The notes beneath the pieces are model-generated. The model made no database searches. It was given only the letters and a program-made list of their open reading frames with translations, and was not told where the DNA came from. A DNA stretch of 39,569 nucleotides from Aquisalimonas sp. (GTDB taxonomy: Bacteria; Pseudomonadota; Gammaproteobacteria; Nitrococcales; Aquisalimonadaceae). Positions 1 to 9,544 of this stretch are shown in pieces; within the stretch, counting starts at the first letter, position 1, and the number at the start of each line of letters is the position of its first letter. Position numbers and translations under genes: made by a program. The DNA is taken from contig SLBZ01000036.1 in assembly GCA_007126095.1 (NCBI GenBank), forward strand, positions 1 to 39,569, written 5' to 3'.

Positions 1-1022
1 ATGTTGCCGGTGCCCTTGAACTCCTCGTAGATGACCTCGTCCATGCGCGAGCCGGTTTCCACCAGCGCCGTGGCCAGGATGGTCAGGCTGCCGCCCTCTT
101 CCACGTTGCGCGCCGCGCCGAAAAAGCGCTTGGGCCGGTGCAGGGCGTTGGCGTCCACGCCGCCGGTGAGTACCTTGCCCGAGGACGGCACCACGGTGTT
201 GTAGGCACGGGCGAGGCGGGTGATGGAGTCCAGCAGGATGACCACGTCGTGCTTGTGCTCCACCAGGCGCTTGGCCTTCTCGATGACCATCTCGGCCACC
301 TGCACGTGGCGGCTCGCCGGCTCGTCGAAGGTGCTGGAGACCACTTCGCCGCGCACGGAGCGGGCCATCTCCGTGACCTCCTCCGGGCGCTCGTCGATGA
401 GCAGCACGATGAGGTAGGCCTCGGGGTTGTTGGCGGCGATGCTCTGGGCAATGTTCTGCAGCATCATGGTCTTGCCCGCCTTGGGCGGGGAGACGATGAG
501 CCCGCGCTGGCCCTTGCCGATGGGGGCGCACATGTCGATGACGCGGGCGGTGAGGTCCTCGGTACTGCCGTTGCCGCGCTCCAGGCGGAAGCGCTCGCGG
601 GTGAACAGCGGCGTGAGGTTCTCGAACAGCACCTTGTGCTTGGCGTTCTCCGGCGGCTCGAAGTTGATCTCGCTGACCTTGAGCAGCGCGAAGTACCGCT
701 CGCCCTCTTTCGGCGGCCGGATCTTGCCGGCGACGGTGTCACCGGTGCGCAGGCTGAAGCGGCGGATCTGACTCGGGGAGACGTAGATGTCGTCCGGGCC
801 GGCCAGGTAGGAGCTGTCGGCGGAGCGCAGAAAGCCGAAGCCGTCCTGCAGGATCTCCAGAACGCCGTCGCCGTGGATGTCCTCGCCCTTTTTGGCGTGG
901 GCCTTGAGAACGGAGAAGATGAGATCCTGCTTGCGCGAGCGGGCCATGCCCTCGATTCCGAACTCCTGAGCAAGATCGAGGAGTTCCTTCGCGGGCATTT
1001 TCTTGAGTTCAGTCAGATTCAT
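1..1022 (-). CDS. rho: Transcription termination factor Rho (C-terminus beyond window)
   Basis: Hexameric RNA-dependent ATPase that ends transcription at Rho-dependent sites. About 340 of the usual 420 residues are visible; the C-terminal end lies before base 1. The N-terminus begins [19 protein letters not shown], typical of the Rho N domain, followed by the cold-shock-like RNA-binding domain ([11 protein letters not shown]). The P-loop PPKAGKT is near residue 180 and the Walker B region [16 protein letters not shown] follows. ATG at 1022 is the natural start, although I see no clear ribosome binding site before it. The gene lies 155 bp downstream of trxA on the same strand, the common gammaproteobacterial trxA-rho order. 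Family identity is not in doubt. Confidence 0.98.
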   Translation of the reverse strand, partial: MNLTELKKMPAKELLDLAQEFGIEGMARSRKQDLIFSVLKAHAKKGEDIHGDGVLEILQDGFGFLRSADSSYLAGPDDIYVSPSQIRRFSLRTGDTVAGKIRPPKEGERYFALLKVSEINFEPPENAKHKVLFENLTPLFTRERFRLERGNGSTEDLTARVIDMCAPIGKGQRGLIVSPPKAGKTMMLQNIAQSIAANNPEAYLIVLLIDERPEEVTEMARSVRGEVVSSTFDEPASRHVQVAEMVIEKAKRLVEHKHDVVILLDSITRLARAYNTVVPSSGKVLTGGVDANALHRPKRFFGAARNVEEGGSLTILATALVETGSRMDEVIYEEFKGTGN

Positions 1023-1072
1023 GGTGTCGTCTGTCAGTGAGTGTTCGCTCGGATTTACGGGCCGCGCCCTGC

Positions 1073-1091
1073 CCCGGTGAGGGACACCGGG
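1073..1091 (-). promoter_or_regulatory. Hairpin in the trxA-rho gap (possible rho leader element)
   Basis: A perfect 7-bp inverted repeat, CCCGGTG / CACCGGG with a 5-base loop, lies about 50 bases before the rho start. No T-run follows on either strand, so it does not look like a classic intrinsic terminator. It may be part of the rho leader, since rho is autoregulated through its leader in Escherichia coli, or it may process the trxA transcript. This role is inference. Confidence 0.25.
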
Positions 1092-1177
1092 ATCGTTGTT
1101 ATCGCAAGGATTGTGCTTCTGTTCCCTGGAGCAGTGGCCGCGGGAGCGACCGGCTGCGCCGGCGCCAGGACGCCCGT

Positions 1178-1504
1178 TCAGATGTTGCTGTCGATGAATG
1201 CCGCCAGCTGCGATTTCGACAGGGCGCCGACTTTCGTGGCCTCCACCTCGCCATCACGGAAGAGCATCAGCGTGGGTATGCCACGGATGCCGAACTTCGG
1301 AGGCGTCTCGGGGTTCTCGTCGATGTTGAGCTTCGCAACCTTCAATCGGCCCTCGTATTCTTTTGCCACTTCTTCGAGGATCGGCGCAATCATCTTGCAG
1401 GGGCCGCACCATTCCGCCCAGTAATCCACCAGCACCGGCCCGTCGGCCTGCAGCACGTCCTGATCGAAGTTGTCATCCGTAACAAAGACTATCTCTCCGC
1501 TCAC
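1178..1504 (-). CDS. trxA: Thioredoxin 1
   Basis: Small cytoplasmic disulfide reductase of 108 residues, close to the 109 of Escherichia coli TrxA. The active site WCGPC has cysteines at residues 33 and 36. The conserved cis-proline region [11 protein letters not shown] follows. A longer open frame extends upstream, but the GTG at 1504 is preceded by a strong GGGAGG nine bases before it, and the protein from there ([14 protein letters not shown]) matches the family length. The gene is upstream of rho on the same strand and divergent from gspC. A promoter with a perfect -35 box lies upstream. Confidence 0.96.
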   Translation of the reverse strand: MSGEIVFVTDDNFDQDVLQADGPVLVDYWAEWCGPCKMIAPILEEVAKEYEGRLKVAKLNIDENPETPPKFGIRGIPTLMLFRDGEVEATKVGALSKSQLAAFIDSNI

Positions 1505-1632
1505 GGTTGGGTGCCTCCCGAGTGCCTGGTTCGGAGTCTTCCGGAAAAGTCGACAGTTGATGGAATGCGAAGCGGGGATCCGCGTCGGGCGCGCTCGCTG
1601 GAGTCGAGGCGGCCGGTTGATTGATGACAGCA

Positions 1633-1661
1633 ACGATAGCCGCGGTGAAACGGCGTGTCAA
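1633..1661 (-). promoter_or_regulatory. Sigma-70 type promoter for trxA
   Basis: On the minus strand there is a perfect -35 box TTGACA (1661-1656), a 17-base spacer and a -10 box TATCGT (1638-1633, 4 of 6 matches). It would give a leader of roughly 120 bases before the trxA GTG. It lies in the divergent trxA/gspC gap. I found no equally good promoter for gspC on the plus strand. Confidence 0.55.
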
Positions 1662-1792
1662 TCATCGACCATTGAGTGAATGCAAATCCGAGCAACATTG
1701 CAACCGCCCCCTCGCACGCATTAACCTCGGCTGCAGATATTAATGAGAATAGCGGGTGCCGTGTTGGCACGGAACGCCCACAACCCGGAAAC

Positions 1793-2710
1793 ATGAATGT
1801 GTCCACCCTGTTATCCAGATTCCAGTGGAAGCCGGAGCACCTGCAACGGCTGGCGTTCCCGTTAACGGCGCTGCTGGTGGTGATGGTTGCCTACGGTTCC
1901 GCACGCCTCACATGGGACATCATGCCGGCTCCGGAGCCTTCCACCTCGGCACCGCCCCCGCGGGATGGGGCAGGAAGCGGGGACGTTGCGGGCGGGGGCG
2001 AGTCGCTTGAGTCTATCGCCCGCTGGCAACTCTTTGGCGAGGCGGACTCGCGCGACGATGACGATGGACGCATTGACGCGCCCGAGACGAACCTCGCCCT
2101 AGAGCTCAAGGGCGTGTTCTATAGCCCGAAGGCCGGCCGCGCCAGCGCGCTGATCAGCAGCCGCCGGGACGGAACGCGCCAGTACCGGGAAGGAGACAGT
2201 CTCGCCGGTGGCAGCATCGAGGCCATCTACGAGAACCGGGTCGTACTTCGCAGACAGGGCGCATTCGAAACATTGTCGCTGGAGGCAGCGCGCATCCCGC
2301 TTGATCGAACGGTCGACGATCTGGATACAAGTCTCGCGGACGGAAAGGCCAGCGGGACGCCGACGGCCGACCAGGGTCAGGGGGATGGCAGCGGGGAAAG
2401 CGACGAACTGGAACACTACCGGCAGCAGCTGGCCGACGACCCGCGGCAACTGTCCCAGATGGTCGGGCTGCAGCCCGCCACCGAGGATGGCGAAATGGTC
2501 GGCGTACGAGTCTCGCCCGGCGAGGATGAACGCGTCATGGAGCTGCTGGGGCTGGAGCCCGATGACGTGGTGACGTCCATCGGTGGCACGGCGCTGGACA
2601 GCCCCTCCCGCGCCTTCGAGGCGGTGCAGGGCCTGGAGGGCGGCGAGCCGGTGGAACTGGGCGTGCGCCGTGACGGCGACGAGCAGACGCTGCAGATCGA
2701 TTTCAACTGA
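1793..2710 (+). CDS. gspC: Type II secretion system protein GspC
   Basis: Inner-membrane clamp protein that links the cytoplasmic-membrane platform to the secretin GspD. From the ATG at 1793 it has 305 residues, the usual size. An upstream GTG at 1676 would add 39 residues with no membrane or family character. Visible parts are a short cytoplasmic tail, one membrane segment at about 20-41 (LAFPLTALLVVMVAYGSARL), the periplasmic HR domain at about 70-175 (ARWQLFG, LELKGVFYS, ALIS), a very acidic Asp/Gly/Ser-rich linker, and a C-terminal PDZ-like domain at about 215-305. It is the first gene of the gsp operon, 11 bp before gspD. Confidence 0.93.
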   Translation: MNVSTLLSRFQWKPEHLQRLAFPLTALLVVMVAYGSARLTWDIMPAPEPSTSAPPPRDGAGSGDVAGGGESLESIARWQLFGEADSRDDDDGRIDAPETNLALELKGVFYSPKAGRASALISSRRDGTRQYREGDSLAGGSIEAIYENRVVLRRQGAFETLSLEAARIPLDRTVDDLDTSLADGKASGTPTADQGQGDGSGESDELEHYRQQLADDPRQLSQMVGLQPATEDGEMVGVRVSPGEDERVMELLGLEPDDVVTSIGGTALDSPSRAFEAVQGLEGGEPVELGVRRDGDEQTLQIDFN

Positions 2711-2721
2711 CAGGAACCACG

Positions 2722-4641
2722 ATGATGACATGGCGCACACTGCTGCTGCCGGCAGCCCTCACCGTCGGCCTGCTCTCCGCGGCGGCCGCCCAGGACGACG
2801 CCGTGGACGTGGACAGCGACGACCGGGTGACCCTGAACCTGCAGGAAGCCGACATCACGGCACTGATCAACACGGTGGCCGATGTCACCGGCCGCAACTT
2901 CATCATCGACCCGCGGGTGCGCGGCACCGTCACCGTTGTCACCAGCCAGCCCATGGACGAGGACGCCCTCTACCGGGTGTTTCTGTCGATTCTGGAAACC
3001 CACGGGTTCGCCACCATCCCCACTGGCGACATCATCAAGATCGTGCCGGACGCCACGGCGAAACAGCTCGCCACCGGGGACTCGCCGGAGGCCCCGGGCG
3101 ACATGGTTACCGCCGTCATCCACGTGGAGAACGTGCCCGTAGAGCAGCTGGTGCCCATTCTGCGCCCGCTGGTGCCCCAGGAAGGCCATTTGGCCGCCTA
3201 CCCGCCCGCCAACGCGCTCATCATCTCCGACCGCGCCGGCAACATGGAGCGGATTCAGCGACTGGTGGACGACGTGGACCAGGCCGGCGACGAAGATGTG
3301 GACATCGTCCCGGTGGAGAACGCCTCCGCCAGCGAAGTGGCGCGCATTCTGCAGAGCCTGCAGCGCACCGACGCCGAAACGCGCCCCGGGGCGGAACTGC
3401 GCATTGCCGTGGACGAGCGCACCGGCAGCATCCTCCTCTCCGGCGATCATCACCAGCGGCTGCGCATGCGCGCACTCATTGCCGAGTTGGACGAGCCGGA
3501 CGACGAAGAGGGCGACACCCACGTCATCTATCTGCGCTACGCCCGCGCCGAGGACATGGTGGAGACGCTCACCGGGGTCAGCGAGAACATCCAGGAACGG
3601 CGCGAGACGGAGAGCAGCGCCGACGAGCCGGCCGTGAGCATTCAGGCCGACGAGGCCACCAACGCGCTGGTGATCACCGCCCAGCCCAACCTGGTGGACT
3701 CGCTCCGCCGGGTGATCGAGCGCCTGGACATCCGCCGGGCGCAGATCATGGTGGAGGCGGCCATCGCCGAGATCTCCACGGAGCGGGACGCCGAACGGGG
3801 CGTGCAGTGGTTCGTCGACGGCGGCGCGGAAGGGGCCGCCGGCCTGACACGGTTCGGTGGCATCGGCACCCCGGTGGAGAGCCTGCTCACGCTGGGGACC
3901 GACTCGCCGCAGGTGGATGACGGCGTCAGCGCCGTGATCGGTGACCTGGACAGCCGTGTCCAGTTCGGCGCATTCGTGCGCGCGCTCTCCCAGGACCGGG
4001 ACACCAACATCCTGTCGACGCCGTCGCTGGTGACCATGGACAACCAGGAGGCGGAAATCCGCGTCGCCGAGAACCGCCCGTTCGTCACCGGCCAGTTCAG
4101 CCAGGAAGGCCGCAACGTCGCCAACCCCTTCCAGACCATCGACCGCGAAGATGTGGGCATCATTCTCACGATCACGCCGCAGATCAACGAGGGGGACGCC
4201 ATCCGGCTGGATATCGAGCAGGAAGCCTCCAACGTCATCGGCGAGACCTCCGAGGCCGGGCCGATCACCAACCGCCGGACCATCCAGACCAGCGTGCTCG
4301 CCGACGATGGCCAGGTCATCGCCCTGGGCGGCCTCATGGACGACGAAGTGCAGGAGCAGGAGCAGCGCGTCCCCGGGCTTGGTTCGCTGCCATTTCTGGG
4401 AGAGCTGTTCCGCTACCGCTCCACCAGCGAGACCAAGCGCAACCTGATGGTGTTCATGCAGCCGAACATCATCCGCGACAGCGCTACAGCCGAGGGGCTG
4501 ACCGGCCGCAAGTACAGCTACATGCGTGCGCAGCAGCTGGATCAGCGCGAGCGCGATACCGGCCTGCTGCGCGACACGGACTCTCCAACGCTGCCGCGGC
4601 TGGACCGACCGGAGCTGCCGACCCCCTTTGCCGGTGACTGA
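2722..4641 (+). CDS. gspD: Type II secretion system secretin GspD
   Basis: Forms the outer-membrane channel through which folded proteins leave the periplasm. It has 639 residues, with a signal peptide of about 23 residues (cleavage likely after AAAA, before QDD). The N0 domain ([19 protein letters not shown]) and the repeated N1-N3 ring domains follow. The C-terminal secretin domain contains the [17 protein letters not shown] and ENRPFVTGQ motifs and the GGLMDD turn. No pilotin gene (gspS) is nearby, and I cannot see a clear C-terminal S-domain. Its stop is one base before the gspE ATG. Confidence 0.97.
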   Translation: MMTWRTLLLPAALTVGLLSAAAAQDDAVDVDSDDRVTLNLQEADITALINTVADVTGRNFIIDPRVRGTVTVVTSQPMDEDALYRVFLSILETHGFATIPTGDIIKIVPDATAKQLATGDSPEAPGDMVTAVIHVENVPVEQLVPILRPLVPQEGHLAAYPPANALIISDRAGNMERIQRLVDDVDQAGDEDVDIVPVENASASEVARILQSLQRTDAETRPGAELRIAVDERTGSILLSGDHHQRLRMRALIAELDEPDDEEGDTHVIYLRYARAEDMVETLTGVSENIQERRETESSADEPAVSIQADEATNALVITAQPNLVDSLRRVIERLDIRRAQIMVEAAIAEISTERDAERGVQWFVDGGAEGAAGLTRFGGIGTPVESLLTLGTDSPQVDDGVSAVIGDLDSRVQFGAFVRALSQDRDTNILSTPSLVTMDNQEAEIRVAENRPFVTGQFSQEGRNVANPFQTIDREDVGIILTITPQINEGDAIRLDIEQEASNVIGETSEAGPITNRRTIQTSVLADDGQVIALGGLMDDEVQEQEQRVPGLGSLPFLGELFRYRSTSETKRNLMVFMQPNIIRDSATAEGLTGRKYSYMRAQQLDQRERDTGLLRDTDSPTLPRLDRPELPTPFAGD

Positions 4642-4642
4642 C

Positions 4643-6181
4643 ATGGACACCACGAACCCGGACAGCCCGCCACAGACTGCGCCCGGCGCCGGCAGCGGGC
4701 AGCGGCCGTCGTTCGCCTTTGCGCGACGGCACGGTGTGTGTGTCACGGCGCTGGAGCCGGACCATGCGCAGGTCGCCTACCGGCCCGGCGCAGCCACCGC
4801 GACCTTCCAGGAGCTGCGCCGCAGCCTCGGCGTGCCGCTGCAGCTCGAGCGCATGGAGTCGGAGGCGTTCGAACAGCTCCTGCAGCGGACCTACGAGCGC
4901 GGCACCGGTGAAACCCAGCAGATCGTCGACGATATCGGCGACGACCTCGACCTCAACCGCATCGTCGAGAGCCTGCCGGAACCGGAGGACTTGCTGGAGA
5001 GCGAGGACGACGCGCCGGTGATCCGGCTCATCAACGCCATCCTCACGGAATCCATCAAGGAGAACGCCTCCGATATCCACATCGAGCCGTTCGAGAACCG
5101 CCTGGTGGTCCGTTTCCGCGTGGACGGGGTGCTGCGCGAGGTGCTGGAGCCCCAGCGCGCCCTGGCGCCACTGCTGATCTCACGCATCAAGGTCATGGCG
5201 CGGCTGGACATCGCCGAGAAACGCCTGCCCCAGGACGGCCGCATCGGCCTGCGGGTGGCCGGCCGCGCCGTGGATATCCGCGTCTCCACCCTGCCCTCCG
5301 GGCATGGCGAACGGGTGGTACTGCGCCTGCTGGACAAGCAGGCCGGCCGCCTCGATCTAAAACACCTGGGCATGCCCGAGACGCTGCGCCAACCCCTGGA
5401 CACCATCATCCACCGCCCCCACGGGATCGTGCTGGTCACCGGCCCCACCGGCTCCGGCAAGACCACCACGCTCTATGCCGCGCTGACCGAACTCAACGAC
5501 CAGAGCCGCAGCATTCTCACGGTGGAAGACCCAATCGAGTACTACCTGGAAGGCATCGGCCAGACTCAGGTGAACACCAAGGTGGACATGACCTTCGCCC
5601 GCGGCCTGCGCGCCATCCTGCGCCAGGACCCGGACGTGGTCATGGTGGGGGAGATCCGCGACCTGGAGACCGCCGAGATCGCCGTACAGGCGAGCCTGAC
5701 CGGTCACGTGGTGCTCTCCACCCTGCACACCAACACCGCCGTGGGCGCCGTGAGCCGGCTGCGCGACATGGGCGTGGAGCCGTTTCTGCTGGCCTCCAGC
5801 GTCATCGGCCTCATGTCCCAGCGCCTGGTGCGGATGCTTTGCGAGCACTGCAAGGCCCCCTACACCGCCAACGCGGTGGACTGTGCCACCCTGGGCATCA
5901 GCCCGGACGACCCGCCCACGCTCTACCGGCCGGTGGGCTGCAGTCACTGTAATCAGCAGGGCTACCGGGGCCGCGGCGGCATCTTTGAGCTGATCCCGGT
6001 GGACGAGCGCGTGCGCAACATGATCCACGACGGCGAGACGGAGCAGGCCATCGAGCGCTACGCCCGGGAGCGTACGCCCAGCATGCGCCAGGACGGCGTG
6101 CGCCGCGTGCTCGCGGGTCAGACCACCATTGACGAGGTGTTGCGGGTCACGGTCGAGGATACGGCGCCGATGGAGGCGTAA
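4643..6181 (+). CDS. gspE: Type II secretion system ATPase GspE
   Basis: Cytoplasmic hexameric ATPase that powers pseudopilus assembly. It has 512 residues from the ATG at 4643; a longer in-frame opening overlaps gspD and is unlikely. The N-terminal domain that binds GspL is followed by Walker [11 protein letters not shown] at about 267, an Asp box, Walker [11 protein letters not shown] at about 329 and the His box. The zinc-binding tetracysteine of GspE proteins is intact: Cys400/Cys403 and Cys433/Cys436. Unlike its neighbours it is followed by a 101-bp gap that holds an inverted repeat pair. Confidence 0.97.
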   Translation: MDTTNPDSPPQTAPGAGSGQRPSFAFARRHGVCVTALEPDHAQVAYRPGAATATFQELRRSLGVPLQLERMESEAFEQLLQRTYERGTGETQQIVDDIGDDLDLNRIVESLPEPEDLLESEDDAPVIRLINAILTESIKENASDIHIEPFENRLVVRFRVDGVLREVLEPQRALAPLLISRIKVMARLDIAEKRLPQDGRIGLRVAGRAVDIRVSTLPSGHGERVVLRLLDKQAGRLDLKHLGMPETLRQPLDTIIHRPHGIVLVTGPTGSGKTTTLYAALTELNDQSRSILTVEDPIEYYLEGIGQTQVNTKVDMTFARGLRAILRQDPDVVMVGEIRDLETAEIAVQASLTGHVVLSTLHTNTAVGAVSRLRDMGVEPFLLASSVIGLMSQRLVRMLCEHCKAPYTANAVDCATLGISPDDPPTLYRPVGCSHCNQQGYRGRGGIFELIPVDERVRNMIHDGETEQAIERYARERTPSMRQDGVRRVLAGQTTIDEVLRVTVEDTAPMEA

Positions 6182-6196
6182 GGGAAACGGTGGGAG

Positions 6197-6262
6197 TCGG
6201 GGCTGAAGCCCCTCCCACGCAGGTCCTGAGATCGCCACTTGTGGGAGGGGCTTCAGCCCCGA
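6197..6262. repeat. Inverted REP pair (REPIN-like) between gspE and gspF
   Basis: Two 22-bp arms, 6197-6218 and 6241-6262, are exact reverse complements separated by 22 bases. Each arm holds its own small hairpin GGGGCTGAAGCCCC and ends in TCCCAC. This two-level palindrome is the layout of REPINs, which RAYT transposases mobilise in trans. It is the only wide gap within the early part of the secretion operon. It could lower readthrough or stabilise the upstream transcript; that role is inference. Confidence 0.8.
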
Positions 6263-6282
6263 TACAACGAAGACAGGTAGCA

Positions 6283-7500
6283 ATGGGCGCATTCGAATAC
6301 GCGGCGCTGGACCCCGGCGGCAAGGAGATAAAGGGCGTACTGGAAGGCGACACCGCCCGCCAGGTACGCCAGCAGCTGCGCGACAAGGGCTGGATCCCCG
6401 TCTCGGTGGACCCGGTCGCGGAGAAACCGGCGGGGGGTGAGCGCCTGGGCCTGCAACTGGGCGGCGGCATCCGTTCCGCCGAGTTGGCGCTGGTCACCCG
6501 CCAGCTCTCCACGCTGGTGGGTTCCGGACTCCCCCTGGAGGAGGCGCTGCGCGCCACGGCCGCCCAGGCCGAGCGCCCGCGGATCCGTACGATGCTCACC
6601 GCCGTGCGCGCCCGGGTCATGGAGGGGCATACCCTGGCGGACGGCCTGGCCCAGTTCCCCCGCGCCTTCCCGGAGCTCTACCGCGCCACCGTCGGCGCCG
6701 GCGAACAGACCGGCCATCTGGACGTGGTCCTGGAACGACTGGCGGACTACACCGAAAGCCGCCAGCAGATGCAGCAGAAGATCCAGAATGCGCTGATCTA
6801 CCCGGTGGCTCTGGTGGTCATCGCCACTGCCGTGGTGGTGCTGCTGCTCGCCTACGTGGTGCCACAGGTCACCGAGGTATTCGCCGACGTGGGCCAGCGG
6901 CTGCCGCCACTGACCGTGGGGCTGATCGCCGTCAGCGATTTCCTGCGCGCCTGGGGCATCGTGCTGCTTGCCCTGCTGGCCCTGGGCACGGTGGCGTTCG
7001 GCTACGGCATGCGCCGTGAGGGCTTCCGCTACCGGGTGCATCGCTTCGCGCTGCGCCTGCCGCTGGTCAGCCGGGTCACACGCGGTGTCAACGCCGCCCG
7101 GTTCGCGCGCACTTTCAGCATTCTCGCCGGCAGCGGCGTGCCGGTGCTGGACGCCATGCGCATCGGCGCCGAGGTGATGTCCAACCTGCCCATGCGCCAG
7201 GCCGTCACGGAGGCGGCCGTGCGCGTGCGGGAAGGCGGCGCCATCCACAAGGCGCTGTCGGACAGCGGGCAGTTCCCACCCATGCTCATCCACCTGATCG
7301 CCAGCGGCGAGAATAGCGGGCGGCTGGAGGAGATGCTTGAACGGGGCGCCATCAACCAGGAGCGCGAAGTGCAGGGACTGGTGGACACCGCACTGGCGGT
7401 GTTCGAGCCCGCACTGATCGTGATCATGGGCACGGTGGTGCTGATCATCGTCGCGGCCATTCTGCTGCCCATCTTCGAACTCAATCAGCTGGTCGCCTGA
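6283..7500 (+). CDS. gspF: Type II secretion system inner-membrane protein GspF
   Basis: Polytopic platform protein that couples the GspE ATPase to pseudopilin assembly. It has 405 residues from the ATG at 6283, the normal family length. A longer in-frame opening would run through the REP pair, giving a repeat-derived peptide (GAEAPPT...GGASAP), so it is rejected. Two repeated cytoplasmic T2SSF domains are seen (RQLSTLVGSGLPLEEALRA and ARTFSILAGSGVPVLDAMR). Membrane segments are near 168-195, 215-240 and at the C-terminus (ALIVIMGTVVLIIVAAILLP). Confidence 0.96.
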   Translation: MGAFEYAALDPGGKEIKGVLEGDTARQVRQQLRDKGWIPVSVDPVAEKPAGGERLGLQLGGGIRSAELALVTRQLSTLVGSGLPLEEALRATAAQAERPRIRTMLTAVRARVMEGHTLADGLAQFPRAFPELYRATVGAGEQTGHLDVVLERLADYTESRQQMQQKIQNALIYPVALVVIATAVVVLLLAYVVPQVTEVFADVGQRLPPLTVGLIAVSDFLRAWGIVLLALLALGTVAFGYGMRREGFRYRVHRFALRLPLVSRVTRGVNAARFARTFSILAGSGVPVLDAMRIGAEVMSNLPMRQAVTEAAVRVREGGAIHKALSDSGQFPPMLIHLIASGENSGRLEEMLERGAINQEREVQGLVDTALAVFEPALIVIMGTVVLIIVAAILLPIFELNQLVA

Positions 7501-7539
7501 CGGCGGGCGGCCCGATCCAACCACGGAGGAACACACACA

Positions 7540-7983
7540 ATGAAACAACGCACCGGCCCAAGGGCGCGCGCCCAGAGCGGCTTCACGCTCATCGAGATCA
7601 TGGTGGTGGTGGTGATTCTCGGCATTCTGGCTGCATTCGCCGTGCCCAACATCATGAGCAACCCCGAGCGGGCCCGCATTACCCAGGCGGAGAGCGACAT
7701 CCGCACCCTGGAGTCGCAGCTCGAGATGTACCGCCTCGACAATCACCGCTACCCCACCACCGATCAGGGGCTGGACGCGCTGGTGGAGCGCCCGCGCAGC
7801 CAGCCGGAGCCGCCCAACTGGCAGGAGGGCGGCTACATGCGCAGCGTGCCCACCGATCCCTGGGGCAACCCCTATGAGTATCTGGACCCGGAGGACGCGG
7901 ACGGCCGCGTCATGATCTACACCTACGGGCCGGACGGGCGCCAGGGCGGAGACCCGGAGATCACCAACCGCGACCTGGACTGA
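7540..7983 (+). CDS. gspG: Major pseudopilin GspG
   Basis: Main subunit of the periplasmic pseudopilus. It has 147 residues with a 14-residue basic leader ending in Gly before FTLIEIMVVVVILGIL, the prepilin peptidase site with Glu at +5. The conserved middle RYPTTDQGLDALV and the C-terminal PWGNPYEY...YGPDG region, which binds calcium in known GspG proteins, are present. It needs a GspO-type peptidase, which is not encoded in this window. A GGAGGA-type ribosome binding site precedes the ATG. Confidence 0.97.
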   Translation: MKQRTGPRARAQSGFTLIEIMVVVVILGILAAFAVPNIMSNPERARITQAESDIRTLESQLEMYRLDNHRYPTTDQGLDALVERPRSQPEPPNWQEGGYMRSVPTDPWGNPYEYLDPEDADGRVMIYTYGPDGRQGGDPEITNRDLD

Positions 7984-7992
7984 GCAGCGGCG

Positions 7993-8508
7993 ATGCACGC
8001 ACGGGCGCAATCCGGCTTCACCCTGCTGGAGATCATGGTCGTGGTGGTGCTGATCGGCATTCTCACCAGCGTTGCCGTCATGCGCATCGGCGGCGGTGAC
8101 GACCGGCCGGAACGGGAAGCGCGCCGACTGGCCGCGGTGCTGAGTGCTGCCACGGACGAAGCCGTGATTCAGGCCCGGGAACTGGGCCTGCGGCTGGACG
8201 ATGACGGCTACACCGTGGTGCGGCTAGACGGCGACGCCTGGGACGCCGACGCCTTCGGGCACGACCGGGCGCTGGCGCCACACACCCTGCCCCGCGATCT
8301 CACCCTGGAGATCAGCACCGACGACCTCCCCGGCGAACGCGAGCCCGGCGACGGCGACGACACCCCGCACGTACTGATCCTCTCCAGCGGCGAGCTGACC
8401 CCCTTCGAGGTGGAGATCCGCGTCCCGGGCACCGACGAGCCCGCATGGATCGTCAGCGGCGACCTGGACGGCAGTATCGTCTACCACCAGGAGGGGGACG
8501 CCCCATGA
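7993..8508 (+). CDS. gspH: Minor pseudopilin GspH
   Basis: 171 residues. A short leader ends QSG before FTLLEIMVVVVLIGIL, a canonical prepilin cleavage site with Glu at +5. The globular part is very acidic (DDLPGEREPGDGDD). It starts 9 bp after gspG and its stop overlaps the gspI start (ATGA). Minor pseudopilins H, I, J and K form the pseudopilus tip. GspH is assigned by order and length, since minor pseudopilins diverge strongly past the N-terminal helix. Confidence 0.9.
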   Translation: MHARAQSGFTLLEIMVVVVLIGILTSVAVMRIGGGDDRPEREARRLAAVLSAATDEAVIQARELGLRLDDDGYTVVRLDGDAWDADAFGHDRALAPHTLPRDLTLEISTDDLPGEREPGDGDDTPHVLILSSGELTPFEVEIRVPGTDEPAWIVSGDLDGSIVYHQEGDAP

Positions 8509-8915
8509 GCCGACGGCAACGGGGCTTCACCCTGCTGGAGGTCATGGTCGCCGTGGCCGTGCTCGCCATCGCCATGACGGCGGTGATCAAGGCCGGCGCG
8601 GAGATGACCGCCAACGCCCGCCACCTGGAAGAGCGCACGTTCGCCCAGTGGGTCGGCGGCAATGTGCTCACTGAGCTGCAGGCCGGCGACTTCTGGGACG
8701 ACGAGGGCGACACCGGCGCCCAGGCCATGGGTGGCCGCGAGTGGCACTGGGAAGCGCAGGTGGAGGAGACCCCGAACCCGGACTTCCGCCGCGTGGACGT
8801 GGACGTCTTCCGCGACGAGAACGATGACAATCCTGTTGCCACCATGACCGGGCTGATCAGCAATCCCCGCCTCACCGACACCATGGACGAGCTGCCGCCG
8901 GAGGCGATGGAATGA
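8505..8915 (+). CDS. gspI: Minor pseudopilin GspI
   Basis: 136 residues from the ATG at 8505, which overlaps the gspH stop. The leader MSRRQRG precedes FTLLEVMVAVAVLAIAMTA, with Glu at +5. Like other GspI proteins it is short, with the sequence NVLTELQ after the helix. An in-frame extension into gspH is possible on paper but would bury the leader. It overlaps gspJ by 4 bases. GspI is known to start the pseudopilus tip complex with J and K. Confidence 0.92.
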   Translation: MSRRQRGFTLLEVMVAVAVLAIAMTAVIKAGAEMTANARHLEERTFAQWVGGNVLTELQAGDFWDDEGDTGAQAMGGREWHWEAQVEETPNPDFRRVDVDVFRDENDDNPVATMTGLISNPRLTDTMDELPPEAME

Positions 8916-9544
8916 ACCCGGCGCGCGGTTTCACCCTGATCGAGATGCTGGTGGCACTGGCGATCTTCGCCATGGTCTCGGCGGTGAGCTTCACCGGCAT
9001 CATGGTCATGATCGACAACCGCGAGCGGGTGGCGGGCCACGCCGACCGGCTGGCCGCGGTGCAAACCGCCATGGCCCTGATCGAGCGCGATCTGCAGCAG
9101 GCCGTCGCCCGGCCCATCCGCGACCCCCTGGGCGACCCGCGCGCCGCCATGCTGAGCGACGATCTGGCGGCGCTGGAATTCACGCGCAGCGGCCGCTCCA
9201 ACCCGCTCGGGGTGCGCCGCAGCGAACTGGAGCGGGTGGCCTACGGCATCGAGGAGGACACCCTGGTGCGGCTGAGCTGGGACGCCCTGGATCAGCCCCC
9301 GGAGCCGGGGCGGCGCGACCGGGCGCTGCTCGACGGCGCCACGGACATCGAGCTGCGCTTCATGGACGATGATGCCCAGTGGCGCTCCACCTGGCCGCCG
9401 GCGGACGCCCTGCCCGGCTCACCGCAACTGCCGCGGGCGGTGGAGATCAGCATCGCGCTGGACGACCTGGACACCATCACCCGCGTACTCGGCCTGGTGG
9501 ACACACCCGCCCGGACGCAGGCCGCGCCGGAGGTGACGCCGTGA
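8912..9544 (+). CDS. gspJ: Minor pseudopilin GspJ
   Basis: 210 residues. A very short leader MNPARG precedes FTLIEMLVALAIFAMVSAV, with Glu at +5. The conserved family stretch LIERDLQQAVARPIRD follows the helix. The start overlaps the gspI stop (ATGA) and the stop overlaps the gspK GTG. It is a tip component of the pseudopilus. Confidence 0.93.
   Translation: MNPARGFTLIEMLVALAIFAMVSAVSFTGIMVMIDNRERVAGHADRLAAVQTAMALIERDLQQAVARPIRDPLGDPRAAMLSDDLAALEFTRSGRSNPLGVRRSELERVAYGIEEDTLVRLSWDALDQPPEPGRRDRALLDGATDIELRFMDDDAQWRSTWPPADALPGSPQLPRAVEISIALDDLDTITRVLGLVDTPARTQAAPEVTP

Noticed and set aside
1676..1792. GTG start 39 codons upstream for gspC
   Set aside because: The added residues have no family likeness and there is no ribosome binding site; the ATG at 1793 gives the normal GspC length and topology.
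2416..4746. A 776-codon open frame on the minus strand opposite gspC-gspD
   Set aside because: It is a mirror of high-GC codon use in gspD. Its residues are rich in His, Gly, Arg and Val with no motif, while the plus strand encodes a clear secretin.
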